A stretch of DNA of 16,842 nt from Gammaproteobacteria bacterium. GTDB lineage: Bacteria; Pseudomonadota; Gammaproteobacteria; Pseudomonadales; GM7GCV1. A program made the position numbers and the translations under genes. The notes under the pieces are model-generated. The model was not told the origin of the DNA, did not search any database, and saw only the letters and a list, made by a program, of their open reading frames with translations. The stretch is from assembly GCA_030830945.1 (NCBI GenBank), contig JAURLY010000046.1, positions 1-16,842 on the forward strand, given 5' to 3'. Shown here piece after piece: positions 8,593 through 16,688 of this stretch (positions are counted from its first letter, which is position 1; the number at the start of each line of letters is the position of its first letter).

Positions 8593-9382
8593 ATTTAAGA
8601 AAGATTCGGTTGTTGGCACTATTTTGGTCGCGTTCAGTGTCTGTTTGGTGTGTGCCATTGTGGTATCGACGGCTGCAGTCGTATTAAAACCTGCGCAGGA
8701 AGCAAATATCGAGCGCGATCGGCAGACGAATATTCTGGCGGCAGCAGGGCTGTTACAGGAAGGTGTGTCAGTCGAAGAGCAGTTTGAGTCGGTTCAGACT
8801 CGTGTCGTGGATTTGCGTACGGGGACTTTCAGCGATGATGTGGATCCTGATACCTATGACAATCTTCGGGCGGCCAAATCGACCGGCGAGCTTTCATCCA
8901 GTTTTGAAGAGCTCGGCACAGACGATATTGCCCAGATAGGTCGTCGGGAAAACTATTCGGTCGTTTATCTCATCTATGACGATAACGACAATCTAGATAA
9001 GGTGATTCTGCCGGTCCGTGGTTATGGCCTCTGGTCGACCATGCAAGGGTTTCTCGCTCTCGAGGAAGATATGACGACAGTTGCCGGTATTGGCTTCTTT
9101 GCCCATGGTGAAACGCCAGGACTTGGCGGTGAAATCGACAACCCCAACTGGAAACAGAAATGGGAAGGGAAACAGGTCTTTGAGTCTGGCGAGCTGTCTA
9201 CCTTGTCTTTGAATGTCATTAAAGGATCTGTCGGACCCGATACTCCCGATGCGGAGCACAAGGTTGATGGTTTGGCGGGTGCCACTTTGACCTCTAAAGG
9301 CGTTGATAATCTGGTTAACTTTTGGCTTGGGGAATATGGCTTTCAAGAGTTCCTCAATAACCTCAAAGCGGGGAGGGCCTAA
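8585..9382 (+). CDS. nqrC: Na+-NQR subunit C (periplasmic FMN subunit)
   Basis: NqrC is anchored by one N-terminal helix (about residues 9-35) and exposes an FMN domain. GTG at 8585 is chosen because GAGGAG (8571-8576) lies 8 nt before it and the product then begins MAKFKKDSVVGTILVAF, like other NqrC proteins. The frame stays open further upstream inside nqrB, but that is not family sequence. Length is 265 residues, normal. The flavinylation motif reads DGLAGATLTS with acceptor Thr234; the residue before GAT is Ala rather than the more usual Ser (LSGAT), within the range of ApbE target motifs. GFFAHGETPGLGGEI and GPDTPDAEHKVDGLAG are further family signatures. It overlaps nqrB by 8 nt and ends 2 nt before nqrD. 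Confidence 0.96.
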   Translation: MAKFKKDSVVGTILVAFSVCLVCAIVVSTAAVVLKPAQEANIERDRQTNILAAAGLLQEGVSVEEQFESVQTRVVDLRTGTFSDDVDPDTYDNLRAAKSTGELSSSFEELGTDDIAQIGRRENYSVVYLIYDDNDNLDKVILPVRGYGLWSTMQGFLALEEDMTTVAGIGFFAHGETPGLGGEIDNPNWKQKWEGKQVFESGELSTLSLNVIKGSVGPDTPDAEHKVDGLAGATLTSKGVDNLVNFWLGEYGFQEFLNNLKAGRA

Positions 9383-9384
9383 CA

Positions 9385-10068
9385 ATGGCAGTACTATCCA
9401 AGGCAGTTAAGGAAACGCTGCTGACACCAATTTTCAAGAACAACCCGATCGCGCTACAGATTCTGGGTATATGTTCAGCGCTGGCGGTGACATCCAACTT
9501 GCAGGTCACTCTGGTAATGTGTGTGGCGCTGACAACGGTCACTGCTTTCTCCAATCTGTTTATTTCGATGATCCGTCACCTGATACCTGGCAGCATTCGC
9601 ATTATTGTACAAATGACTATTATTGCGTCACTGGTAATTTGTGTTGACCAAATCCTCAAAGCTGTAGCGTATGACATCAGCAAACAGCTCTCGGTATTTG
9701 TTGGGTTGATTATTACCAACTGTATTGTTATGGGTCGTGCCGAAGCTTTTGCCATGAAAAATCCTCCACGAATGAGTTTCCTCGACGGTGTTGGTAACGG
9801 TCTGGGTTATTCCATTCTATTGATTGCTGTGGCTGTGGTTCGTGAGCTCTTTGGTTCGGGAACGCTCATGGGCGTTCAGGTTATGCCAGACTTTTATGTT
9901 AACAATGGTCTGCTTTTATTGCCGCCCAGCGCCTTCTTCCTGATTGGTCTGTATATCTGGGCGCTGCGTGAGTGGAAGCCGGAGCAAAAAGAGGAGCCCG
10001 AGTTCAAAATTTGCCCCAATACCAAATTTAGCGCGCACTCCCATGGCGCAGAAGGAGGAGCCCACTAA
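9385..10068 (+). CDS. nqrD: Na+-NQR subunit D
   Basis: NqrD is an integral membrane subunit that forms with NqrE a pseudo-symmetric pair holding an iron centre in the membrane. The 227-residue protein has about six membrane segments. The expected iron-ligand cysteines are present: Cys30 (GICSAL) and Cys113 (TNCIVMGRAEAFAM). The C-terminus after IWALREWKPEQ is a polar tail of about 25 residues rich in Glu and His, longer than I recall for Vibrio NqrD (about 210 residues). The ribosome binding site GGGAGGG lies just before ATG. The stop codon TAA shares its last base with the ATG of nqrE, so the two are probably translationally coupled. Confidence 0.96.
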   Translation: MAVLSKAVKETLLTPIFKNNPIALQILGICSALAVTSNLQVTLVMCVALTTVTAFSNLFISMIRHLIPGSIRIIVQMTIIASLVICVDQILKAVAYDISKQLSVFVGLIITNCIVMGRAEAFAMKNPPRMSFLDGVGNGLGYSILLIAVAVVRELFGSGTLMGVQVMPDFYVNNGLLLLPPSAFFLIGLYIWALREWKPEQKEEPEFKICPNTKFSAHSHGAEGGAH

Positions 10069-10682
10069 TGGAATATTATTTGGGACTCTTCATACGTTCG
10101 ATTTTTATCGAAAACATGGCGTTGGCGTTCTTCTTGGGTATGTGTACCTTTCTTGCTATCTCGAAAAAGATCAGCGCAGCCATTGGTCTGGGAATCGCCG
10201 TTATTGTGGTGATCGGTATCACGGTTCCGGTCAATAATCTGATCCTCAAACTGTTGCTGGACGAAGGCGCTCTTACCTGGATTAGTTCAAGTTTTGGCGA
10301 AATTGATCTGCGATTCCTGGGCTTGCTGAGCTACATCGGTGTGATTGCCGCCATGGTGCAAATACTTGAAATGTTTTTGGATAAATTTGTGCCGGTTTTG
10401 TACAACGCGCTGGGCGTATTCTTGCCTTTGATTACCGTAAATTGCGCTATTTTGGGTGCATCACTGTTCATGGTTGAGCGCGATTACAATTTTGCCGAAA
10501 GTGCCGTTTTTGGTGTCGGCGCGGGTGTTGGCTGGGCATTGGCGATCATTGCACTAGCCGGTATTCGGGAAAAACTGAAATACAGCGATATTCCCCAAGG
10601 GCTGCAAGGCCTGGGGATTGTGTTTATCACTGTTGGCTTGATGTCGCTGGGCTTTATGTCCTTCGGCGGTATCGATATTTAA
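10068..10682 (+). CDS. nqrE: Na+-NQR subunit E
   Basis: NqrE is the membrane partner of NqrD. The 204-residue product has about six membrane segments. The iron-ligand cysteines are Cys26 (GMCTFLA) and Cys126 (VNCAILGAS), in the half-helix positions expected of the family. A strong ribosome binding site (AAGGAGGAG, inside the end of nqrD) precedes the ATG, which overlaps the nqrD stop by one base. The C-terminal GFMSFGGIDI is typical. NqrF follows after 21 nt. Confidence 0.96.
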   Translation: MEYYLGLFIRSIFIENMALAFFLGMCTFLAISKKISAAIGLGIAVIVVIGITVPVNNLILKLLLDEGALTWISSSFGEIDLRFLGLLSYIGVIAAMVQILEMFLDKFVPVLYNALGVFLPLITVNCAILGASLFMVERDYNFAESAVFGVGAGVGWALAIIALAGIREKLKYSDIPQGLQGLGIVFITVGLMSLGFMSFGGIDI

Positions 10683-10703
10683 GGCTGGGAGAGAATTAGC
10701 TCT

Positions 10704-11936
10704 ATGGAACTTTTTACTGTGACGATTATCTCCGGCGTTGCCATGTTCACGGTTATCGTATTACTTCTGGTTGCCATTATTTTGCTGGCTCGTAAACAGT
10801 TGGTTTCTTCTGGCCATGTCAGGATCAATGTCAACGGCGAAAAAGAAATTACGGTTCCTGCAGGCGGGAAATTACTGGGAACCCTGGCGGACGCCGAATT
10901 ATTTCTGGCATCTGCTTGTGGCGGTGGCGGTACCTGCGCCCAATGTAAATGCATCGTTAAATCAGGTGGAGGCGGAATTCTGCCTACCGAAGAATCACAC
11001 TTCACTCCTCGTGAAATTGCTGAAGGCTGGCGTCTATCCTGTCAGACACCAGTTAAGCAGGACATGGAAGTGGAAGTTGAAGATGAGGTCTTTGGTGTTA
11101 AGGAGTGGGTATGTGAAGTTGTTTCAAATCCAAATGTAGCAACCTTCATTAAAGAGCTTACCTTGAAGCTTCCAGAGGGCGAAAATGTTGATTTTCGAGC
11201 TGGGGGTTATGTTCAGCTGGAGCGACCGGCAGGTACGGTAAAGTTTAAAGATTTTGATATCGAAGAAGAATTTCGAGTAGATTGGGAGCAGTTTGGCTTC
11301 TTTGACCTTGAATCTACCTGCGATGAGCCGATAATCCGTGCTTACTCAATGGCGAATTACCCAGATGAACGCGGCATCGTCAAATTTAACATTCGTATTG
11401 CCACTCCGCCCCCCAGAACCGAAGGTTTACCACCAGGCTTAATGTCTTCTTATGTATTTGGTTTGAAGCCCGGAGACAAGGTAAAAGTGTTCGGTCCGTT
11501 TGGTGAATTTTTTGCCCAGGATACCGATGCTGAAATGGTATACATTGGTGGTGGTGCAGGCATGGCGCCCATGCGCTCACATATCTTTGATCAACTTCGC
11601 CGGCTTAATACCAATCGTAAAATTAGTTTTTGGTATGGAGCCCGTAGTCTGCGCGAATGTTTTTATTCGGAGGAGTATGACCAACTTGCCGAAGAGAACG
11701 ATAATTTTGAATGGCACCTGGCTTTGTCTGATGCCTTACCAGAAGACAATTGGTCTGGGTATACCGGATTTATTCATAACGTTCTATATGAAAACTATCT
11801 TAAGGATCACCCTAATCCAGAAGATTGTGAATATTACATGTGTGGCCCACCCATGATGAATAAAGCAGTAATTGATATGCTGTTAAATCTTGGAGTCGAG
11901 AGAGAGAATATTTATCTCGATGACTTTGGCGGCTAA
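10704..11936 (+). CDS. nqrF: Na+-NQR subunit F (NADH dehydrogenase, 2Fe-2S and FAD)
   Basis: NqrF is the entry point of electrons, moving them from NADH through FAD to a 2Fe-2S cluster. The 410 residues show an N-terminal membrane anchor (about 5-29), then a ferredoxin domain with cluster ligands Cys72, Cys78, Cys81 and Cys113 (ACGGGGTCAQC ... LSCQ); an additional Cys83 sits beside them. The FAD-binding motif RAYS is at 212-215, the NADH-binding GGGAG at 282-286, CGPPMMN near the end, and the protein finishes with the family-typical aromatic end DDFGG. GGGAGAG about 10 nt upstream serves as ribosome binding site. It is the last gene before a strong terminator. Confidence 0.97.
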   Translation: MELFTVTIISGVAMFTVIVLLLVAIILLARKQLVSSGHVRINVNGEKEITVPAGGKLLGTLADAELFLASACGGGGTCAQCKCIVKSGGGGILPTEESHFTPREIAEGWRLSCQTPVKQDMEVEVEDEVFGVKEWVCEVVSNPNVATFIKELTLKLPEGENVDFRAGGYVQLERPAGTVKFKDFDIEEEFRVDWEQFGFFDLESTCDEPIIRAYSMANYPDERGIVKFNIRIATPPPRTEGLPPGLMSSYVFGLKPGDKVKVFGPFGEFFAQDTDAEMVYIGGGAGMAPMRSHIFDQLRRLNTNRKISFWYGARSLRECFYSEEYDQLAEENDNFEWHLALSDALPEDNWSGYTGFIHNVLYENYLKDHPNPEDCEYYMCGPPMMNKAVIDMLLNLGVERENIYLDDFGG

Positions 11937-11957
11937 CAAGTTTTTTTAACTGATTAC

Positions 11958-11981
11958 AAAGGGGCCGATGGGCCCCTTTTT
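11958..11981 (+). terminator. Rho-independent terminator after nqrF
   Basis: AAAGGGGCC (11958-11966) and GGCCCCTTT (11971-11979) form a perfect 9-bp stem with a GATG loop, ending in TTTTT (11977-11981). It stands 21 nt after the nqrF stop and only 9 nt before the nqrM start codon, an unusual position (see findings). Confidence 0.88.
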
Positions 11982-11990
11982 ACGATTGAT

Positions 11991-12236
11991 ATGCAATTAT
12001 TTCTGCTCGCACTTGCTGGATTGCTCATTATCACTGCCATTATGTCGGTAGGGGTTATCATGGGCCGTAAGCCTATTTCAGGTTCCTGTGGAGGAGTGGG
12101 TTCAGCGCTCGGAGAAGACGACTACGTATGCGATATTTGCGGCGGCGATGAGTCCAAATGCGAAGAGCAAAATTCTTCTGAAACCTCTTCAAAGAAATCA
12201 GCAAAGACAGACTTCTACAACGCAGACCCTTCATAG
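11991..12236 (+). CDS. nqrM: NqrM, Na+-NQR maturation factor
   Basis: NqrM is a small membrane protein needed to mature Na+-NQR, probably by delivering iron to the NqrD/NqrE site. The 81 residues begin with one membrane helix (about 3-24), followed by MGRKPISGSCGG, the family signature, and a cysteine-rich tail with Cys33, Cys47, Cys50 and Cys57. The last 20 or so residues are polar and low complexity. ATG 11991 is the only start that keeps the helix; no Shine-Dalgarno sequence precedes it, and the T-run of the nqrF terminator ends 9 nt upstream. In other gammaproteobacteria an apbE gene usually stands between nqrF and nqrM; here it is missing. Confidence 0.9.
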   Translation: MQLFLLALAGLLIITAIMSVGVIMGRKPISGSCGGVGSALGEDDYVCDICGGDESKCEEQNSSETSSKKSAKTDFYNADPS

Positions 12237-12325
12237 GAAAAGCGTTCCTTTATTATTGTTCGCTGTTTTCCCTTGTGGGGGAAAATTCGAAGACGATCAC
12301 ATTTACGAAAAATATCCCGCTTGAA

Positions 12326-12344
12326 ATTCCATTAGCTATGGAAT
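12326..12344. repeat. Short perfect inverted repeat in the nqrM downstream region
   Basis: ATTCCAT (12326-12332) and ATGGAAT (12338-12344) flank TAGCT. It lies in the 238-nt gap between nqrM and the next gene, about 130 bp before that gene, and could be an operator. A weaker TTTTCCC/GGGAAAA pair is at 12266-12285. Nothing else clear is seen in this gap. Confidence 0.3.
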
Positions 12345-12474
12345 AGATGACAAGTCATACATAAACTCCGTGAAAAATCGAAAAGCGGGGTGGTAGAGCC
12401 GATTTATGGCGAAGCCAGTTTTATACCCTGTTAATTAGAAATAAAAAAATATTAGGCAAAAATAGGGTAAAAAA

Positions 12475-12981
12475 ATGGCAGGGAACTCGCAGAATTTCTC
12501 GAGTGATGCTGCGCTCACGGCCGGACAGCGCCGGCTATACGAGCTTATAGATTCATCACTCTTAGAGTTTGGTTCACTGGAACCAAGTAAAAAAGCAATT
12601 GTGGCGCTTACCAAAGAGCTAAAAATAGGCAAAGAGCAGCTAAAAGAGATCGTTAATAAAGCCAGGGCTAATCATCCTCAAATCAATTCTGTGGCCAGGG
12701 TTCACAAGCTTATTAAAAATGCTAAGGCATCGGAAAAAGATCCAGATTTAACGATGTTTCGACGCTTGCAGCCAGCGGCAAAGAGTGCGGGCAAAGATGA
12801 TATTTGGCTGGGACAACAGTTAGGTTACATGCCCAAGTTTCTGGAAGAAGCTAATCGAAAGAGAGGGAAGGAGTCCAAAGTAGCAATGATATTGGTGATA
12901 TTACTGTTACTCGCGAGCACAGGAGGCTTTGGAAGAAATTCGGCGCTACAATCAGGGGGATGTCATTCTGGTTCAGGATGA
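12475..12981 (+). CDS. Unknown protein with C-terminal membrane segment; possible 5' half of a split gene
   Basis: I do not recognise the family. The frame encodes 168 residues: a mostly helical, charged region (about 1-135, e.g. GQRRLYELIDSSLLEFG and KELKIGKEQLKEIVNKARAN) and then one hydrophobic stretch (AMILVILLLLASTGGFG, about 138-154). AGGG (12464-12467) seven nt before ATG is a good ribosome binding site, so translation start here is credible. The last part after residue 154 is a Gly/Ser-rich run with no family look, and it overlaps the next frame, which encodes a cyclic-nucleotide-binding domain. This suggests the tail is out of frame and that the real product continues in the +1 frame as a membrane-anchored receptor of about 390 residues. 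Two separate overlapping genes remain possible. Confidence 0.6.
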   Translation: MAGNSQNFSSDAALTAGQRRLYELIDSSLLEFGSLEPSKKAIVALTKELKIGKEQLKEIVNKARANHPQINSVARVHKLIKNAKASEKDPDLTMFRRLQPAAKSAGKDDIWLGQQLGYMPKFLEEANRKRGKESKVAMILVILLLLASTGGFGRNSALQSGGCHSGSG

Positions 12982-13645
12982 AGATACCCGAGGCTATGTC
13001 TATCTTATTTTAACTGGGTACTGTGAAGTCGTTCATCATGATGGTAATCAGCCATTGGGCATTGCCAAATTACAAGCTGGGGACATTGTGGGTGAGATGG
13101 CAGTTATTACCGGGCGTGGTTTCCGCAACGCTAGTGTTGTTGCTGCTTCACCAGCTACTTTATGCCTTATCTCTGAAGACACATTCAAAGCGTTTATTGA
13201 TGCAGAAAACTTTCGTGATAGCTTGATAACTCGATGGCAACTTAGGCCTTATATGAAATCACTTCCGCAGTTCTCTGACATCGAATCTACTTCCCTTGAA
13301 TTGGCAGGGAGCATTGCCGATATAGTGCACCTGAAGGCAGCTGAATCTTTGGAGGCAGATAAAAAGAGCTGGTATATCGTTTCCAAGGGAGAAGGTAGGT
13401 TTGGGGGAATAAATTGCGGTGCCGGCATGGAATTTGGGTGGCGTCCCTTAGGTTTGGAAGTTCAGGGAATGTTAACGGCGAACACCTCTATGGATATCGT
13501 GAAATTCAGCAAAAAAGAATTTGATCAAATGCGATTAAGATTGCCTGCGATGAACTATTCGCTTCGTAAATACAGGGTCTCCCAAAATGACCCTGAAGTG
13601 AACTGGTTGTTGGGTGTCGTTAGTACCGAAGGGACTATTCAGTAG
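12929..13645 (+). CDS. Cyclic-nucleotide-binding-domain protein; possible 3' half of a split gene
   Basis: The 238 residues hold a cNMP-binding fold (about 5-95): RYNQGDVILVQDED, YVYLILTGYCEVV and a phosphate-binding cassette with Gly55-Glu56 and Arg66 (GEMAVITGRGFRNASVV) complete enough for ligand binding. A second, degenerate repeat follows (about 110-220: SWYIVSKGEGRF, GMLTANTSMDIVKFSKKEF) and lacks the Gly-Glu/Arg cassette. No DNA-binding helix-turn-helix is seen, so it is not a CRP-type regulator. There is no ATG or GTG before the domain. The only candidate is TTG 12929, only 2 nt after AGGAGG, too close for normal initiation, and the first helix of the domain would be cut. The frame is open back to 12899 (reading RAQEALEEIRRYNQ), consistent with fusion to the upstream frame. 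Confidence 0.7.
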   Translation: MEEIRRYNQGDVILVQDEDTRGYVYLILTGYCEVVHHDGNQPLGIAKLQAGDIVGEMAVITGRGFRNASVVAASPATLCLISEDTFKAFIDAENFRDSLITRWQLRPYMKSLPQFSDIESTSLELAGSIADIVHLKAAESLEADKKSWYIVSKGEGRFGGINCGAGMEFGWRPLGLEVQGMLTANTSMDIVKFSKKEFDQMRLRLPAMNYSLRKYRVSQNDPEVNWLLGVVSTEGTIQ

Positions 13646-13659
13646 TCTATTTGTTTTTT
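13633..13659 (+). terminator. Weak possible terminator after the cNMP-domain gene
   Basis: GACTA (13633-13637) pairs with TAGTC (13643-13647) around TTCAG, then TATTTGTTTTTT follows. The stem is short and includes the stop codon of the gene, so termination may be partial. Confidence 0.4.
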
Positions 13660-13777
13660 GTGTTCTAGCTAGTCAACGAAAATGGATTAATCCGGCCAAG
13701 CCCCTGTCGATCTTTGCACTTTTCTATTAAGATGCGCGCCCGTTTTTAGACACCGGAAAAAGATTATCTTGGACACA

Positions 13778-16663
13778 ATGGTAGTTGGCCAACGTTGGAT
13801 AAATGAGGCGGAGCTCTCTCTCGGACTGGGAACACTGGTCGGGATGGACGAGCGCACCTTGCGCGTAGACTTCGGCGCAGCAGAGGAAGTTCGCACTTAC
13901 GCACGCCAAAGTGCAGCACTGAGCCGCGCACGTTTTGAAATAGGCGATAAATTACGAAACCGGAATGGGTTGGAACTCACGGTAACTAATTTAGAAGAGA
14001 CTGATGGGCTAATTGTTTATCAAGGGGAAGGCTCTCAAGGAGAAAAGCTTGAATTCCATGAGATGGAATTAAGCGATTACACTCAGCTTAATCGAGCAAA
14101 TCAGCGATTATTTACCGGTCAGATAGACAAGCCAGCGTTGTTTCAATTGAGGCAGATGTCTCGTCTGCTGGTTGACGAGATAACACATTCCTCAACCAGG
14201 GGTTTGACCAGTGGTCGAGCAAGCCTAATCCCCCATCAACTTTATATTGCTAATGAAGTGGCACAACGATCTGCGCCACGGGTTCTGCTTGCAGACGAAG
14301 TTGGCCTTGGCAAGACCATTGAGGCAGGCTTGATTCTCAATTCTTGTCTTATCAATGGTAGTGTCCAGCGAGTACTGATATTGGTTCCAGACCATTTGGT
14401 CAACCAATGGCTGGTCGAGATGCTGAGACGCTTCAACCTGAGGTTTAGTGTATTTGATCAAAATCGACTGGATGCGGTGCCCAGTGAAGATCTGTTCATT
14501 GATGAGGATATCGGTTTTGAAATTCAGGAAGAAAACCCGTTTGAAACTGAGCAACTGGTGCTGTGCGGCCAATCATTATTTAAGAATCTGGAAGCAAGAC
14601 AGAAGGTGATTGATGCCCATTGGGATCTATTAGTAGTGGATGAGGCACACCATCTGGAATGGACTCCCAAGCAGGCCAGTGAAGACTATTTACTTGTCGA
14701 GCAACTCGCCAGTCAAATTGAAAGTATTCTTCTGCTAACGGCTACGCCTGAACAGCTTGGTAAACAGGGCCACTTTGCGCGTTTGCGTCTGCTGGATCCC
14801 GCCAGGTTCTATGATTACAACGCTTATCTTGAGGAAGAGCAGGGTTATATTCATATTGCCGAGATTCTGGATTTACTTTTGTCTGATCTGAAAAGTTTGG
14901 ATAAAAATGGTTGGCAACAAATTACTGAGGTGATGGACGGTCAGGATTTGCTCTCCGAATTAAACGAGTTGCGGACAGCTGTAGAAGGCGGTTCTGATTC
15001 CGTAGAAACATTACGAGCTTCATTGGTGTCCGATCTGCTCGATCGACATGGAACGGGGCGACTGTTATTCCGAAATACGCGTTCAGCAATCAAAGGATTC
15101 CCGGAACGTAAACTGGTCAAGCACGAATTGAACGCATCGCCAGAATATCTGCAAGAACTTCATTTGTCGGCAGAACACTGGAGCCAAATGTTGACCCCTG
15201 AAATAGTTGGTTTGGCTGACACCCAGTGGCAGGAACAGGATCCACGAGCAGAGTGGCTGATCCGTTTTCTCAAAGAACATCAAAGAGACAAAATCCTGGT
15301 TATAACTGCACGAGCTGAAACCGCTCTGGATTTAGCTGAGGCCCTAAGGGTGAAGACGGGTATCGTGGCTTCAGTGTTTCACGAAGGTATGAGTCTGCTC
15401 GAAAGGGATCGAGCCGCTGCTTACTTTGCTGATCCAGAGCACGGTGCGCCTTGTCTTATTTGTTCTGAAATCGGTAGTGAAGGGCGAAATTTCCAATTTG
15501 CTCACCAGATGGTTTTGTTTGATTTGCCTCGCAACACGGACCTTTTGGAGCAAAGGATTGGGCGTTTGGACCGCATTGGCCAGACTGAGACTATTAAAAT
15601 TCATGTGCCTTATCTGGCAGAGACGGTTCAGGCTGAGTTACTTGGTTTTTATCATGATGCATTGGATGCTTTTGAGCATACAAGCAATGTGGCATTGAAA
15701 ATAATGGCGAATCTGGGAAGCGAACTAGAGAAGCAGCTTTCTGCAGGAAAAGTTTCTGCCAAACTGATTCAGCAGGCCCAAAGCATGCGGCAAGAACTTG
15801 AGGATGAGCTGCATCGAGGCAGGGACCATTTACTCGAGCACAATTCCTGTCGAATGGATATTGCCAAAGAACTTGTAGGGCAATGCCAGAAGACGGATCA
15901 GAGCACAACATTACACCGGTTTATGAAATTATTTTGTGACTGTACAGGAGTGAGTTACGAGGAACAGACCAATGGTACGGTCATAATGCATCCGACCGAA
16001 TCAATGTCTGCTGCGCTCGACGGTTTACCCGATGAGGGGCTAACACTTACCTATGATCGAGACTTCGCTCTAAGTAATGAAGATGTCCAGTTTTTTACCT
16101 GGGATCATCCAGTGGTCACGGCGGCGATGGATAGAGTGTTAAGTTCAGAGCTGGGCAACAGTAGTTTGGTGACGATCAAGGCCCCCGGAGTACGTCCAGG
16201 TACCCTCATGCTGGAAACCATCTTTGTACTTGAGCCTCCGCATAACAAGCACCTTCAGTCGAGCCGCTACTTACCAAGCTCAAGAATCCGATTATTGCTC
16301 GACCATACAGGAAAGCCACTGGGACAAATTAGCGAGGCAGTATTGAATGACAAGCAGCAAATAGTGAAGCGACATATTGCTAGCAAGATAACCAAATCAA
16401 AGCGAGATGAGCTTCAGCTTCTTATTGGGCAGGCTTCTGAGATGGCAGAAAAGTCGGCAGATAAATTGCGCGAATCTGCCAGTCTGGAAGCAAGCCAACA
16501 ACTGTCGTATGAAATACAGCGATTGGAGGCACTTCAAGCAATAAACCCCAGCGTTAGGGATTCGGAGTTAGGTGCATTAAAAGACCGGAGAGATCAGATC
16601 TTGGCAAGCCTTGAGCAGACAGAGTTGGTACTGGATGCTATCCGGGTGGTGATCTTTACCTAA
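13778..16663 (+). CDS. rapA: RNA polymerase-associated ATPase RapA (HepA)
   Basis: RapA is a SWI2/SNF2-type ATPase that binds RNA polymerase and helps recycle it after transcription. The 961 residues are close to the 968 of E. coli and align along the whole length. The N-terminal Tudor-like part (VGQRWINEAELSLGLGTLV) leads to Walker A DEVGLGKT at 173-180, DEAH at 288-291, LLTATPEQLG, FHEGMSLLERDRAAAYFA, CSEIGSEGRNFQF and motif VI EQRIGRLDRIGQ at 591-602. The C-terminal part (RLEALQAINPSVRDSEL) is also typical. ATG 13778 is chosen because it matches the E. coli start closely; an in-frame TTG at 13769 would add three residues. Ribosome-binding sequence is modest (GGA 4 nt before). The upstream region 13660-13777 holds no convincing consensus promoter. 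Compared with E. coli, a short acidic insertion (FIDEDIGFEIQEE) follows the first motifs. Confidence 0.97.
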   Translation: MVVGQRWINEAELSLGLGTLVGMDERTLRVDFGAAEEVRTYARQSAALSRARFEIGDKLRNRNGLELTVTNLEETDGLIVYQGEGSQGEKLEFHEMELSDYTQLNRANQRLFTGQIDKPALFQLRQMSRLLVDEITHSSTRGLTSGRASLIPHQLYIANEVAQRSAPRVLLADEVGLGKTIEAGLILNSCLINGSVQRVLILVPDHLVNQWLVEMLRRFNLRFSVFDQNRLDAVPSEDLFIDEDIGFEIQEENPFETEQLVLCGQSLFKNLEARQKVIDAHWDLLVVDEAHHLEWTPKQASEDYLLVEQLASQIESILLLTATPEQLGKQGHFARLRLLDPARFYDYNAYLEEEQGYIHIAEILDLLLSDLKSLDKNGWQQITEVMDGQDLLSELNELRTAVEGGSDSVETLRASLVSDLLDRHGTGRLLFRNTRSAIKGFPERKLVKHELNASPEYLQELHLSAEHWSQMLTPEIVGLADTQWQEQDPRAEWLIRFLKEHQRDKILVITARAETALDLAEALRVKTGIVASVFHEGMSLLERDRAAAYFADPEHGAPCLICSEIGSEGRNFQFAHQMVLFDLPRNTDLLEQRIGRLDRIGQTETIKIHVPYLAETVQAELLGFYHDALDAFEHTSNVALKIMANLGSELEKQLSAGKVSAKLIQQAQSMRQELEDELHRGRDHLLEHNSCRMDIAKELVGQCQKTDQSTTLHRFMKLFCDCTGVSYEEQTNGTVIMHPTESMSAALDGLPDEGLTLTYDRDFALSNEDVQFFTWDHPVVTAAMDRVLSSELGNSSLVTIKAPGVRPGTLMLETIFVLEPPHNKHLQSSRYLPSSRIRLLLDHTGKPLGQISEAVLNDKQQIVKRHIASKITKSKRDELQLLIGQASEMAEKSADKLRESASLEASQQLSYEIQRLEALQAINPSVRDSELGALKDRRDQILASLEQTELVLDAIRVVIFT

Positions 16664-16688
16664 AAACTGACAAATGAATGGTTAGAAC

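Noticed and set aside
10914..10955. Extra Cys83 in NqrF as a second cluster site
   Set aside because: All four standard 2Fe-2S ligands are present; a single additional cysteine is not evidence for another cofactor.
12266..12285. TTTTCCC/GGGAAAA hairpin as a terminator of nqrM
   Set aside because: No T-run follows on either strand in the right place, and the stem is only seven pairs, four of them A-T.
12921..12931. Programmed +1 frameshift of the prfB type at AGGAGG C TTT G
   Set aside because: The Shine-Dalgarno-like element is present, but there is no slow stop codon and tRNA-Phe would pair badly after slipping from TTT to TTG. It is kept only as one possibility in the frame-break finding.
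12475..13645. A CRP/FNR-type transcription factor
   Set aside because: A cNMP-like domain is present but no C-terminal helix-turn-helix; the second half looks like another cNMP-like repeat.
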